Origin: DASXKD01 sp963762735
Lineage (GTDB): Bacteria > Actinomycetota > Actinomycetes > Streptosporangiales > Streptosporangiaceae
Assembly (NCBI GenBank): GCA_963762735.1
Contig: CAVXMG010000048.1
Span: 1 to 64,000, forward strand
Length of the DNA: 64,000 nucleotides
Direction: 5' to 3'
The first letter of the stretch is position 1. Each line of letters opens with the position of its first letter. This document shows, piece by piece, positions 7,665-20,101 of this stretch. Made by a program: the position numbers and the translations under genes. The notes under the pieces were generated by a model. That model saw only the letters and a program-made list of their open reading frames with translations. It made no database searches and was not told where the DNA came from.

Positions 7665-8992
7665 CCGCACTGCGGGGCGCGGGGCCTGCCAGGGCGCTGC
7701 CCGGGTCGCGGCGGGAGTACGCACTCGGCCTTGCCCTGGGCGCGGCCGGCGCTGGCGTCGTGCTGCTGTCGGCCCGGCAGGGCTGGGCGCGCGTCGCCAC
7801 CCCTGCACCGGCGCCGTTGCCCGCCAGCGTGGTATCTGTCAGCGGCCAGGACCTCGTGCCGCTGGCCGGCGCGCTGGCCCTGGCCGTGCTGGCCAGCCTC
7901 GCGGCGGTCATCGCCACCAGGCGCCTGGCCCGCCGGCTGGCCGGGCTGCTGATGGCAGCCTTCGGCGTGGTCATCGCCGTGGCGGTGTGCCTTCCGCTGG
8001 CCGCCTCCGACGTGCGCGGCGCGGCGCGGGTGACCGCCGTCTCGCAGGCCGGCTCGGCCACGGCGGGCGGTGCCGCCGGGGTCTCGCCCGGAGCCATTCC
8101 CAGCGGGGGCGCGGCACCGGGGATCGCCGCCGTGGGCCACGTCACGATGACCGCGGCGCTGTGGCGGCCGGCCGCGGTGGCCGGTGCGCTGATAATCGTC
8201 GCCGCAGGCCTGCTCGTGTCTTGGCGCGGCGCGCGCTGGCCGGTCATGTCCAGCCGGTACGAGCCGCCTGAGCAGGCCGGACGCAAGCCGGTCGCGGACA
8301 GCGCCGCGCTGTGGGACGCGCTGAGCAGCGGTGCCGATCCGACTCTGCTGGCTCGGGGGAGCGACCTCCGAGCTCCCCGGGGCGCCGATGGCGCCTGGCC
8401 GGCAAGCGGCAGGCCCCATCGCGCGCTGGCCAGGGGAGCACTCCGTCTCCCCGGGGCAAGCCGGGCCCCACGGCCCGGACTGAAGTTCACCAGCGGCTGG
8501 CGTTACGCTCGTAGGTGTTACTGGCTGACGGAAGCACGGGCCGCCCCGGCCCGCAAAGGGCGTGCCCGGCGGGAGGTGAGCGGTGAGCGCATCGGAACCG
8601 GGCAGGTGGCCCAGGCGCCGTCCGCGCAACCGCCAGACCGTGCGGCGTGCCGCGCCGGTGCGCCTGGTGACCAGGCTCGTGGTGGCGCAGGCGGCCGCCG
8701 CGGCTGCGGTGGGCCTGGCGTTCAGCCGGCGGCACCTGCCTTCCGTGCTCATCACTCTCGCCCTGGTGCTTTCGCTGTGCCTGCTCGCGTTTCTGGTCAG
8801 GTCCGGCACCAGGGGCGCGTGGCTGACCGCGGTGGGCTTCGAAAGCGTGTTCTTCGTGTACGGCGTGTCCAGGTTCGTGTTCGCCCGTTATGTCGGCGGC
8901 ACGCTGTTCGCATTGGTCGTTGCTGGCACTTTGCTCCATCCCGCCGTGGCGCGGGCTTACTCGGCCGTGCCGGGCGTACTGCCCGGCCATGA
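7661..8992 (+). CDS. Trp-region membrane protein with abnormal run-on C-terminus
   Basis: The first 230 or so residues look like the actinobacterial Trp-biosynthesis-associated membrane protein family (TIGR02234). There are four hydrophobic segments: an N-terminal one, LAGALALAVLASLAAVI, LLMAAFGVVIAVAVCL and VAGALIIVAAGLLVSW. They are followed by SSRYEPP and the usual ending ALWDALSSGADPT at about 8342. Family members normally stop there. Here the frame runs on for about 215 low-complexity residues through a copy of the dispersed repeat and across most of the next gene in another frame. The run-on is unlikely to be a conserved domain; the real end was probably near 8345 before the repeat arrived. 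The gene is GTG-started and overlaps hisI. Function unknown. Confidence 0.6.
   Translation: MTALRGAGPARALPGSRREYALGLALGAAGAGVVLLSARQGWARVATPAPAPLPASVVSVSGQDLVPLAGALALAVLASLAAVIATRRLARRLAGLLMAAFGVVIAVAVCLPLAASDVRGAARVTAVSQAGSATAGGAAGVSPGAIPSGGAAPGIAAVGHVTMTAALWRPAAVAGALIIVAAGLLVSWRGARWPVMSSRYEPPEQAGRKPVADSAALWDALSSGADPTLLARGSDLRAPRGADGAWPASGRPHRALARGALRLPGASRAPRPGLKFTSGWRYARRCYWLTEARAAPARKGRARREVSGERIGTGQVAQAPSAQPPDRAACRAGAPGDQARGGAGGRRGCGGPGVQPAAPAFRAHHSRPGAFAVPARVSGQVRHQGRVADRGGLRKRVLRVRRVQVRVRPLCRRHAVRIGRCWHFAPSRRGAGLLGRAGRTARP
8342..8386 (+). repeat. partial dispersed repeat, copy 3
   Basis: CTGCTGGCTCGGGGGAGCGACC resembles the left half of the copies at 48.8 and 60.1 kb (CTGGCCCGGGGGAGCGACCCC). 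It lies exactly where the upstream membrane-protein gene would be expected to stop. The right half with the AAGGCCCCGT arm is not recognisable. Confidence 0.45.
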
Positions 8993-9056
8993 GCGAGGTG
9001 AGGTGGGCTTTGCTGATGCCACAGGTGAGACGTTCGGCGAACACGCCGCTGGCTGA
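8583..9056 (+). CDS. small membrane protein of unknown function in the trp region
   Basis: This 157-residue protein has a basic N-terminus and about four hydrophobic segments (about residues 25-45, 52-70, 76-97 and 98-125). I do not recognise the family. The GTG start has GGAGGTGA just upstream, a good ribosome site. It lies between the Trp-region membrane protein and trpC, where Streptomyces and mycobacteria also carry small unnamed membrane proteins. This suggests co-transcription with trpCBA but says nothing about mechanism. Confidence 0.7.
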   Translation: MSASEPGRWPRRRPRNRQTVRRAAPVRLVTRLVVAQAAAAAAVGLAFSRRHLPSVLITLALVLSLCLLAFLVRSGTRGAWLTAVGFESVFFVYGVSRFVFARYVGGTLFALVVAGTLLHPAVARAYSAVPGVLPGHERGEVGFADATGETFGEHAAG

Positions 9057-9146
9057 CCGGCGGGGAGGGTGCGTGCCGGGGCATGGCACCGGCCTCGCTA
9101 CCATCACCCGAAGTAAGGCATCCGACCCGAGGGGATAGCGGACCGC

Positions 9147-9956
9147 GTGAGCGTGCTCAACGAGATCCTGGAAGGCGTGCGCACCGATCTCGCCGCCCGC
9201 CAGCGGCACACGCCGCTGGAGCGGCTCAAGGAAATGGCCATGGCGGCGGCTTCGCCCCGGGACGCTGTCGCCGCGCTCAGCGGCCAGGACGTGGCCGTGA
9301 TCGCCGAGGTCAAGCGCGCCAGCCCGTCCAAGGGCACGATGGCGGCGATCTCCGACCCGGCGGCGCTTGCCAGCGACTACGAGGCAGGCGGGGCGAGCGT
9401 CATCAGCGTCCTCACCGAGCCGCGCCACTTCGGCGGCAGCCTGGAGGACCTGGTAGCGGTCCGGGAGCGGGTGGCCGTGCCGGTGCTGCGCAAGGACTTC
9501 ATCGTCAGCTCCTACCAGCTCTGGGAGACCCGCGCGCACGGCGCCGACATGGTGCTGCTGATCGTGGCCGCGCTGGAGCAGAACGCCCTGGTGTCGCTGG
9601 TCGAGCGGGCCAGGTCGATCGGGCTCGTGGCCCTGGTCGAGGTGCACACCGACGCGGAGGTCGTGCGCGCGGTGGAGGCAGGGGCCAAGGTCATCGGCGT
9701 CAACGCGCGTAACCTGACCACCCTGGAGGTGGACCGGGGAGTGTTCGCGCGGCTCGCTCCGCTGCTCCCCGGCCACGTCGTCAAGATCGCCGAGTCGGGG
9801 ATCCGGGGACCGCGGGACCTGTTCGCGTACGCGGCCGCCGGGGCGGACGCCGTGCTGGTGGGGGAGAGCCTGGTCACCGGCAAGGACCCGCGCTCGGCCG
9901 TGGCCGACCTGGTGACCGCGGGTTCCCACCCGGCGCTGCGCGGCGGCCGCCCATGA
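9147..9956 (+). CDS. trpC: indole-3-glycerol phosphate synthase
   Basis: TrpC closes the indole ring, converting CdRP to indole-3-glycerol phosphate. The 269-residue TIM barrel shows the catalytic motifs IAEVKRASPSKG, VLRKDFI, EVHTDAE, GVNARNL and KIAESGI, with GADAVLVGESL at the phosphate end. It is monofunctional (no TrpF domain). The GTG start lies about 90 bp after the preceding gene, and the TGA overlaps the trpB ATG. Confidence 0.97.
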   Translation: MSVLNEILEGVRTDLAARQRHTPLERLKEMAMAAASPRDAVAALSGQDVAVIAEVKRASPSKGTMAAISDPAALASDYEAGGASVISVLTEPRHFGGSLEDLVAVRERVAVPVLRKDFIVSSYQLWETRAHGADMVLLIVAALEQNALVSLVERARSIGLVALVEVHTDAEVVRAVEAGAKVIGVNARNLTTLEVDRGVFARLAPLLPGHVVKIAESGIRGPRDLFAYAAAGADAVLVGESLVTGKDPRSAVADLVTAGSHPALRGGRP

Positions 9957-11213
9957 GCGGTAGTCCCGATGGGGCCGGCTCCGTCGCGGCCGTGGCGGAG
10001 GTGCCCGACGCCGGTGGTCATTTCGGCGGTTACGGGGGACGGTTCGTCCCCGAGTCGCTCATCTCCACCCTGGACGAACTGGATGCCCAGTACGCGGCCG
10101 CCAAGGCTGACCCGGCGTTCCATGCCGAGCTGGAGGACCTGCTCCGTGGTTACGCAGGCCGGCCTACGCTGCTCACCCGGGCGGCCCGGTTCTCCGCGGC
10201 GGCCGGGTGCGAGGTGCTGCTCAAGCGCGAGGACCTGACCCACACCGGCTCACACAAGATCAACAACGTGCTCGGGCAGGTGCTGCTGGCCAGGCGGATG
10301 GGCAAGACCCGGGTGATCGCCGAGACGGGGGCCGGGCAGCACGGGGTGGCCACCGCCACGGCCTGTGCGCTGTTCGGCCTGGACTGCGCCGTGTACATGG
10401 GCGAGGAGGACACCCACCGGCAGGCGCTGAACGTGGCCCGGATGCGGATGCTCGGCGCGGAGGTCATCCCGGTCACGATCGGCACCCGCACGCTCAAGGA
10501 CGCCATGAACGAGGCGTTCCGCGACTGGGTCACCACGGTCGCCAGCACGCACTACTGCATCGGCTCGGTGGGCGGCCCGCACCCATTCCCGATGATGGTC
10601 AGGGACTTCCAGCGGGTCATCGGCGTAGAGGCGCGCCAGCAGGTGCTGGCGACCGCCGGGCGGCTGCCCGACGCGGTGATCGCCTGCGTCGGCGGCGGAA
10701 TCCAACTCGATCGGCATCTTCCACGCCTTCCTGCCGGACTCCTCCGTCGCTCTGATCGGCTGCGAGGCGGGCGGCGACGGGCTGGACACCGGCAGGCACG
10801 CGGCGACCATGGTGGCCGGGTCTGACGGGGTGCTGCATGGCATGCGGACCCGGGTGCTGCAGGACCGGGACGGCCAGACGCTCACCACCCACTCGATCTC
10901 CGCGGGCCTGGACTACCCGGGGGTCGGCCCGGAGCACGCCTGGCTCGCCGAGAGCGGGCGGGCCAGCTACCGGGCCATCACAGACGCCCAGGCCATGGAG
11001 GCCTTTTCGCTGCTGTGCCGGACCGAGGGCATCATCCCTGCGCTGGAGTCCGCGCATGCGCTGGCCGGCGCGCTGCAGGTGGGGCGCGAGTCCGGCCCGG
11101 ATGCGCTGCTGCTGGTGAACCTGTCCGGCCGCGGTGACAAGGATGTCGCCACGGCCTCGAAATGGTTCGGGCATCTGAGCGCCGAGGCGCTCGACGCGGC
11201 GGTCAGCCAGTGA
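9953..11213 (+). CDS. trpB: tryptophan synthase beta subunit, frameshifted in the PLP-phosphate loop
   Basis: TrpB condenses indole with serine using PLP. The N-terminal part has FGGYGGRFVPE, the PLP lysine (about 102) in TGSHKINN and the Glu in ETGAGQHG. The frame then breaks at 10699-10700: GGCGGCGGAATCC should read GGCGGCGGATCC to encode the PLP-phosphate loop GGGSNS. Removing one A joins the two parts into a normal protein of about 419 residues ending at 11213. The second part carries GLDYPGVGPEHAWL, CRTEGIIPALES and LSGRGDKD. As written the protein would be inactive. Start and stop overlap trpC and trpA in the usual ATGA/GTGA manner. A sequence error is likely. Confidence 0.92.
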
Positions 11214-12022
11214 CCGGCGTCGGTGCGGCGTTCACCAGGGCCGCGGAGGAGGGCCGGGCGGTCCTCGTCGGGTACCTGCCGGCCGGTTTCCCCACCGTGG
11301 ACGGGGCGATCGAGGCCGCACGGGCGATGGCCGAGGCCGGCGCGGACGTGATCGAGATCGGCCTGCCGTACACCGACCCGCTGCTGGACGGCCCGGTCAT
11401 CCAGGCGGCCGTGGACCGGGCGCTCGCCGGCGGGACCAGGCCCGCCGATGTGCTGCGCACCGTCGAGGCCGTCGCCGCCACCGGCGTGGCCGTGCTGGTC
11501 ATGACCTACTGGAACCCGGTCGACCACTACGGGGTGAGCGCCTTCGCCCGCGACCTGGCCGCGGCCGGCGGTTGCGGGCTCATCACCCCCGACCTGACGC
11601 CGGACGAGGCCGGGCCCTGGCTGGACGCGGCCGCCGCGTACGACCTGGACCGGGTGTTCCTGGTGGCGCCGACTTCCACTCCAGAGCGCATCGAGCTGAT
11701 CACCAAGGTCTGCGCCGGGTTCGTCTACGCGGTATCGGTCATGGGCATCACCGGCGCCAGGGACCGGGTCGGCGACGCTGCGGCGGGCGTGGTGAGCCGG
11801 ATCCGGGCCTGCACCGACCTGCCCGTCGCGGTAGGGGTCGGCGTGCGCGACGGCGCCCAGGCTGCGGAGATCGCGAGTTTCGCGGACGGCGTGATCGTCG
11901 GCTCCGCGTTCGTGCAGCGCCTCCTGGACGCGCCGGACCTGGCCGCCGGTATCCGGGGGGTGCGTGAGCTGGCCGGGGATCTCGCGGCGGGCGTGCGCCG
12001 CCCGGCGCGGGCCGCCCGCTGA
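11210..12022 (+). CDS. trpA: tryptophan synthase alpha subunit
   Basis: TrpA cleaves indole-3-glycerol phosphate and passes indole to TrpB. The 270-residue TIM barrel shows the catalytic Glu in VIEIGLPYTDP and the nearby Asp in PLLDGPVIQ. Later motifs are TYWNPV, LITPDL, VYAVSVMGITGAR and the phosphate loop GVGVRDGAQA. The GTG start overlaps the trpB stop. It ends the trp run; the gene for the diacylglyceryl transferase Lgt, which often follows trpA, is not present. Confidence 0.96.
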   Translation: MTGVGAAFTRAAEEGRAVLVGYLPAGFPTVDGAIEAARAMAEAGADVIEIGLPYTDPLLDGPVIQAAVDRALAGGTRPADVLRTVEAVAATGVAVLVMTYWNPVDHYGVSAFARDLAAAGGCGLITPDLTPDEAGPWLDAAAAYDLDRVFLVAPTSTPERIELITKVCAGFVYAVSVMGITGARDRVGDAAAGVVSRIRACTDLPVAVGVGVRDGAQAAEIASFADGVIVGSAFVQRLLDAPDLAAGIRGVRELAGDLAAGVRRPARAAR

Positions 12023-12040
12023 TCTCACTCAGTGCGACAA

Positions 12041-12118
12041 TGCGTTCTGGTACCCGTGACGAGCAGGAATTTGTCTGCCTCGCAGGGTTTCGCCCCCCAG
12101 GTCACGGGCAGAAACGCA
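12041..12118 (+). other. large inverted repeat between trpA and gltB
   Basis: CCCGTGAC at 12053-12060 pairs exactly with GTCACGGG at 12101-12108. Flanking bases extend it imperfectly (TGCGTTCTG with CAGAAACGCA). RNA from here could form a long hairpin with a 40-nt apical region. It may be the trpA terminator or a structured gltB leader; the sequence alone does not decide. Confidence 0.45.
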
Positions 12119-12265
12119 CGGGTGGCGTAATCTGGATCTAATCCCGGAGCGGTAGCTCACAAAGCCACCAGCCGCATCACCGGCGCCGCCCCGCGGCAGG
12201 GCCAATGTTGTCCCGAATCCGCACTCGAAACGCGAATACGGACCAGACGGACGACAGGAGCATGG

Positions 12266-16949
<4,684 letters not shown>

Positions 16950-16958
16950 GGGGGCGTC

Positions 16959-18403
16959 ATGGCTGATCCCAAGGGCTTCCTGACCACGCCGCGGGTGACC
17001 CCGGCCCGCCGCCCGGTGACCGTGCGGATCTCGGACTGGCGCGAGGTCTACACCGAGTTCGGCACGGCCAGGCTGGAACTGCAGGCCGGGCGCTGCATGG
17101 ACTGCGGTATCCCGTTCTGCCACCAGGGCTGCCCGCTGGGCAACCTCATCCCGGAGTGGAACGACCTGGTCTGGCGCGAGGACTGGGCCGAGGCGGCCAG
17201 GCGGCTGCACGCCACCAACAACTTCCCCGAGTTCACCGGGCGGCTTTGCCCCGCGCCGTGCGAGAGCGCCTGCGTGCTCGGCATCAACTCGGATCCGGTG
17301 ACGATCAAGCAGGTCGAGGTGGAGATCGCCGACCGGGCGCTCGCGTCGGGCTGGGTGGTGCCCGAGCCGCCGGCCGTGCTCACCGGGCGCACGGTGGCCG
17401 TCGTGGGCTCCGGGCCGGCCTGGCCGCCGCGCAGCAGCTCACCCGGGCCGGGCACGCGGTGACGGTGTACGAGCGCGCGGAAGCACCCGGCGGCCTGCTC
17501 CGCTTCGGCATCCCCGAGTTCAAGCTGGAAAAGCGGCACCTGGACCGCCGCCTGGACCAGATGCGCGCCGAGGGCACGAGATTCGCCTGCGGCATCGACG
17601 CGGGCCGCGACGTGACGGCCGCGCAGTTGCGGGCCGAGCACGACGCGGTGGTGCTGGCCGGCGGCGCGACCATCCCCAGGGGCCTGCCGGTGCCCGGCGC
17701 GGACCTGGACGGGGTACACCAGGCCATGGAGTACCTGCCCGCGTCGAACCGGGCCGTCGCTCGTGGCACCAAGACGCCCATCAGCGCGCACGGCCGGCAC
17801 GTGGTGATCATCGGCGGCGGCGACACCGGCGCCGACTGCCTCGGCACCGCGCACCGGCAGGGCGCGGCGTCGGTGACCCAGCTCGAGATCATGCCCAGGC
17901 CACCGGATGCCCGCCCGGAGGCGCAGCCCTGGCCGACGTACCCGATGATCTACCGGATGTCCAGCGCCCACGAGGAGGGCGGCGAGCGGGTGTACGCCGT
18001 GTCCACGCAGGAGTTCCTCGGCGATGACCAGGGGCGCGTGCGGGCGTTGCGGCTGGTGGAGGTGGAAGGCCCGGCCGCCCGGTTCGCGCCTGTTCCCGGT
18101 ACCGAACGAGACCTCAGGGCCGATCTGGTCCTGCTCGCCATGGGGTTCACCGGGGCGGACCGCGCGGGGCTGCTCGACGACCTGGGCGTGGACATGGACG
18201 CCCGGGGGAACGTGGCCAGGGATGCCGCCTACGCGACGTCCGTCCCTGGCGTGTTCGTGGCCGGCGACATGGGCCGTGGCCAGTCGCTGATCGTGTGGGC
18301 GATCGCCGAGGGCCGCAGCGCGGCCGCCGCCGTGGACGCCTACCTGATGGGCTCCACCGCGCTGCCCGCGCCCATCCCGCCCACCGCCCGCCCGCTAACC
18401 TGA
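16959..18403 (+). CDS. gltD: glutamate synthase small subunit, frameshifted in the FAD motif
   Basis: GltD supplies electrons from NADPH to GltB through FAD and iron-sulfur centres. The N-terminal cysteine clusters CMDCGIPFCHQGC and CPAPCESACV are intact. At about 17411-17421 the FAD-binding motif should read VVGSGPAGLAAA, but one base (or the four bases GGCC) is missing, switching frame. The rest follows in the new frame: ERAEAPGGLLRFGIP, the NADPH motif IIGGGDTGADCLG and GVFVAGDMGRGQSL. Restored length is about 481 residues, normal for the family. Loss of one GGCC unit from a GGCCGGCC stretch is a plausible cause, either real or from assembly. Confidence 0.9.
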
Positions 18404-18496
18404 TCCGTGGCTGGCCTCGGCGCTCTATCTAGAGCATGCGGCTCAGGGTGCCCTGTCCGGCATTAACCTCGGCGGCATAGGGGCGAGGCTGGGGGG

Positions 18497-20017
18497 ATGG
18501 CGATGGGATGGATGGTCCAAGACCGGGCCGCCGCGCGTCATGTGGCCGCACTCGCCGCGATCATCGCCGCTGTGCTGCCGGCGGCGGGCTGCACGGCGGG
18601 TGGGCCGACGGCCTCGAGCGCGGCGCCTGCGGCCAGCGGGGCCCCGGCGAGCGGGCATTGGGGACCCGCGGTGCCGGTACCCGGCCTCGGTGGCCGCGGC
18701 CTGAACGCGGGGGGACAGGCCTGGGTCAGTTCGGTGTCCTGCGCGAGCGCTGGGAACTGCGCGATAGGCGGCTCTTACCGGGACGGCCACCGTCACGGCC
18801 AGGCGTACGTGGTCAGCGAGCGGAATGGCCGGTGGGGCACCGCCATCGAGATACCCGGCACGGCCGGCCTCAACGCCGGCGGGGACGCCGGGGTCGGCTC
18901 GGTGTCGTGCCCGGGCGCCGGGAACTGCACGATCAGCGGCGGCTATACCGACAGCCACGGCCATGGCCAGGTGTTCGTGGCGAGCGAGCGGAACGGCCGG
19001 TGGGGCACCGCCGTAGAGATCCCCGGCACCGCCCGCCTGAACGCCCAGCAGATCGGGGACGCCTCGGTGTCGTGCGCGAGCGCCGGGAACTGCGCGGCCC
19101 GTGGCTTCTATACCGACGGCCAGCGCCATACCCATTTGTTCGTGCTCAGCAAGCGGAACGGCCGGTGGAGTGCCGCTACCGTGGTCCCCGGCACCGTCGG
19201 CGAAGTGCGTGCGGGGGTCTATTCCATGTGGTGCGATAGCACCGGGAACTGCGTGGCCGGCGGGGTCTACAACGACCAAGGGCGTCAGCAGGCGTTCGTG
19301 GCGAACGAGCGGAACGCCCGGTGGGCCGCCGCCGTCAACGTGCTGCGCACCTCCGGCCTGGACGCCGCACAGGCCTGGGTCACCTCGGTGTCGTGCGCGA
19401 GCGCCGGGAACTGTGCATCTGGTGGCAGTTACCAAGACGGCCACGGCCACAGCCTGGTGTTCGTGGCCGGCGAGCGGAACGGCCGGTGGGGCACCGCCAT
19501 CGAGATCCCCGGCACCGCCCAGTTGAACGCCGGAGGGTACCCCCAGGTCAGCTCGGTGTCGTGCCCGAGCGCGGGGAACTGCGTGGCCGGCGGCTGGTAC
19601 CTGGACAGCTCCCACAACCGCCATGCGTTTATTGTGAGCGAGCGGAACGGCCGCTGGGGCACCGCCATCGAGATCCCCGGCACCCGGGCACGCTCCTGGG
19701 TCAATGCAGTGTCGTGCGGCAGCGCCGGGAACTGCGCGGCCGACGGCGGCTACATCGACAACTCCGGCAGTATCCGGCCATTCGTGGCCAGCGAGCAGGA
19801 CGGGCGATGGGCCGCCACCGAGGTCCCCGGCATCGCCAGCCTCATCAGCAGCATCCCCGGCCACGGGGGAAACACCGAAGTCAGCGCGACGTCATGCCTG
19901 AACGGGTACTGCCTGCCCGGCGCGATGTCGTGCCTCAGTACCGGGTACTGCTTGGCTGGCGGCTACTACGACGACTACTTCGGCCAGCGGCAGGCGTTCG
20001 AGGTCTCGCGCCCGTAG
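18497..20017 (+). CDS. secreted lipoprotein with eight Cys-pair repeats (predicted beta-propeller)
   Basis: The 506-residue protein has a lipoprotein-type signal peptide (hydrophobic AALAAIIAAVLPAAGC, putative lipid Cys at about 34). A Ser/Ala-rich linker and eight repeats of about 50-56 residues follow. The consensus unit is SVSCxSAGNCxxGGxYxD, then FVxSERNGRWGTA and EIPGTAxLNAGG. Nearly every repeat has the CxxxGNC cysteine pair, so one disulfide per repeat is likely outside the cell. Eight similar beta-rich units suggest an eight-bladed propeller or solenoid. I know of no assigned function. The start could also be the ATG at 18503. A short palindrome GCTCTA-TC-TAGAGC lies upstream at 18422-18435. 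Confidence 0.8.
   Translation: MAMGWMVQDRAAARHVAALAAIIAAVLPAAGCTAGGPTASSAAPAASGAPASGHWGPAVPVPGLGGRGLNAGGQAWVSSVSCASAGNCAIGGSYRDGHRHGQAYVVSERNGRWGTAIEIPGTAGLNAGGDAGVGSVSCPGAGNCTISGGYTDSHGHGQVFVASERNGRWGTAVEIPGTARLNAQQIGDASVSCASAGNCAARGFYTDGQRHTHLFVLSKRNGRWSAATVVPGTVGEVRAGVYSMWCDSTGNCVAGGVYNDQGRQQAFVANERNARWAAAVNVLRTSGLDAAQAWVTSVSCASAGNCASGGSYQDGHGHSLVFVAGERNGRWGTAIEIPGTAQLNAGGYPQVSSVSCPSAGNCVAGGWYLDSSHNRHAFIVSERNGRWGTAIEIPGTRARSWVNAVSCGSAGNCAADGGYIDNSGSIRPFVASEQDGRWAATEVPGIASLISSIPGHGGNTEVSATSCLNGYCLPGAMSCLSTGYCLAGGYYDDYFGQRQAFEVSRP
18715..20010 (+). repeat. eight tandem in-frame coding repeats of about 160 bp
   Basis: DNA encoding the CxxxGNC units is itself repetitive. The string GAGCGGAACGGCCGGTGGGG or close variants recurs at about 18819, 18987, 19473 and 19639. 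Copies 3, 4, 7 and 8 are the most diverged. Such DNA could recombine and change repeat number. Confidence 0.7.
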
Positions 20018-20101
20018 GCGCTGTCGGCGCGCTCCTGGTAGGCGCTACCCTGACATCGCTCCTGCGCTCCTCGTTGGGACCCCCGAAGGGACGGGACTGA
20101 G

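Noticed and set aside
18715..20010. Tandem repeats considered as a CRISPR array
   Set aside because: Units are about 160 bp, in frame and protein-coding; there are no short repeats with unique spacers here or elsewhere in the window.
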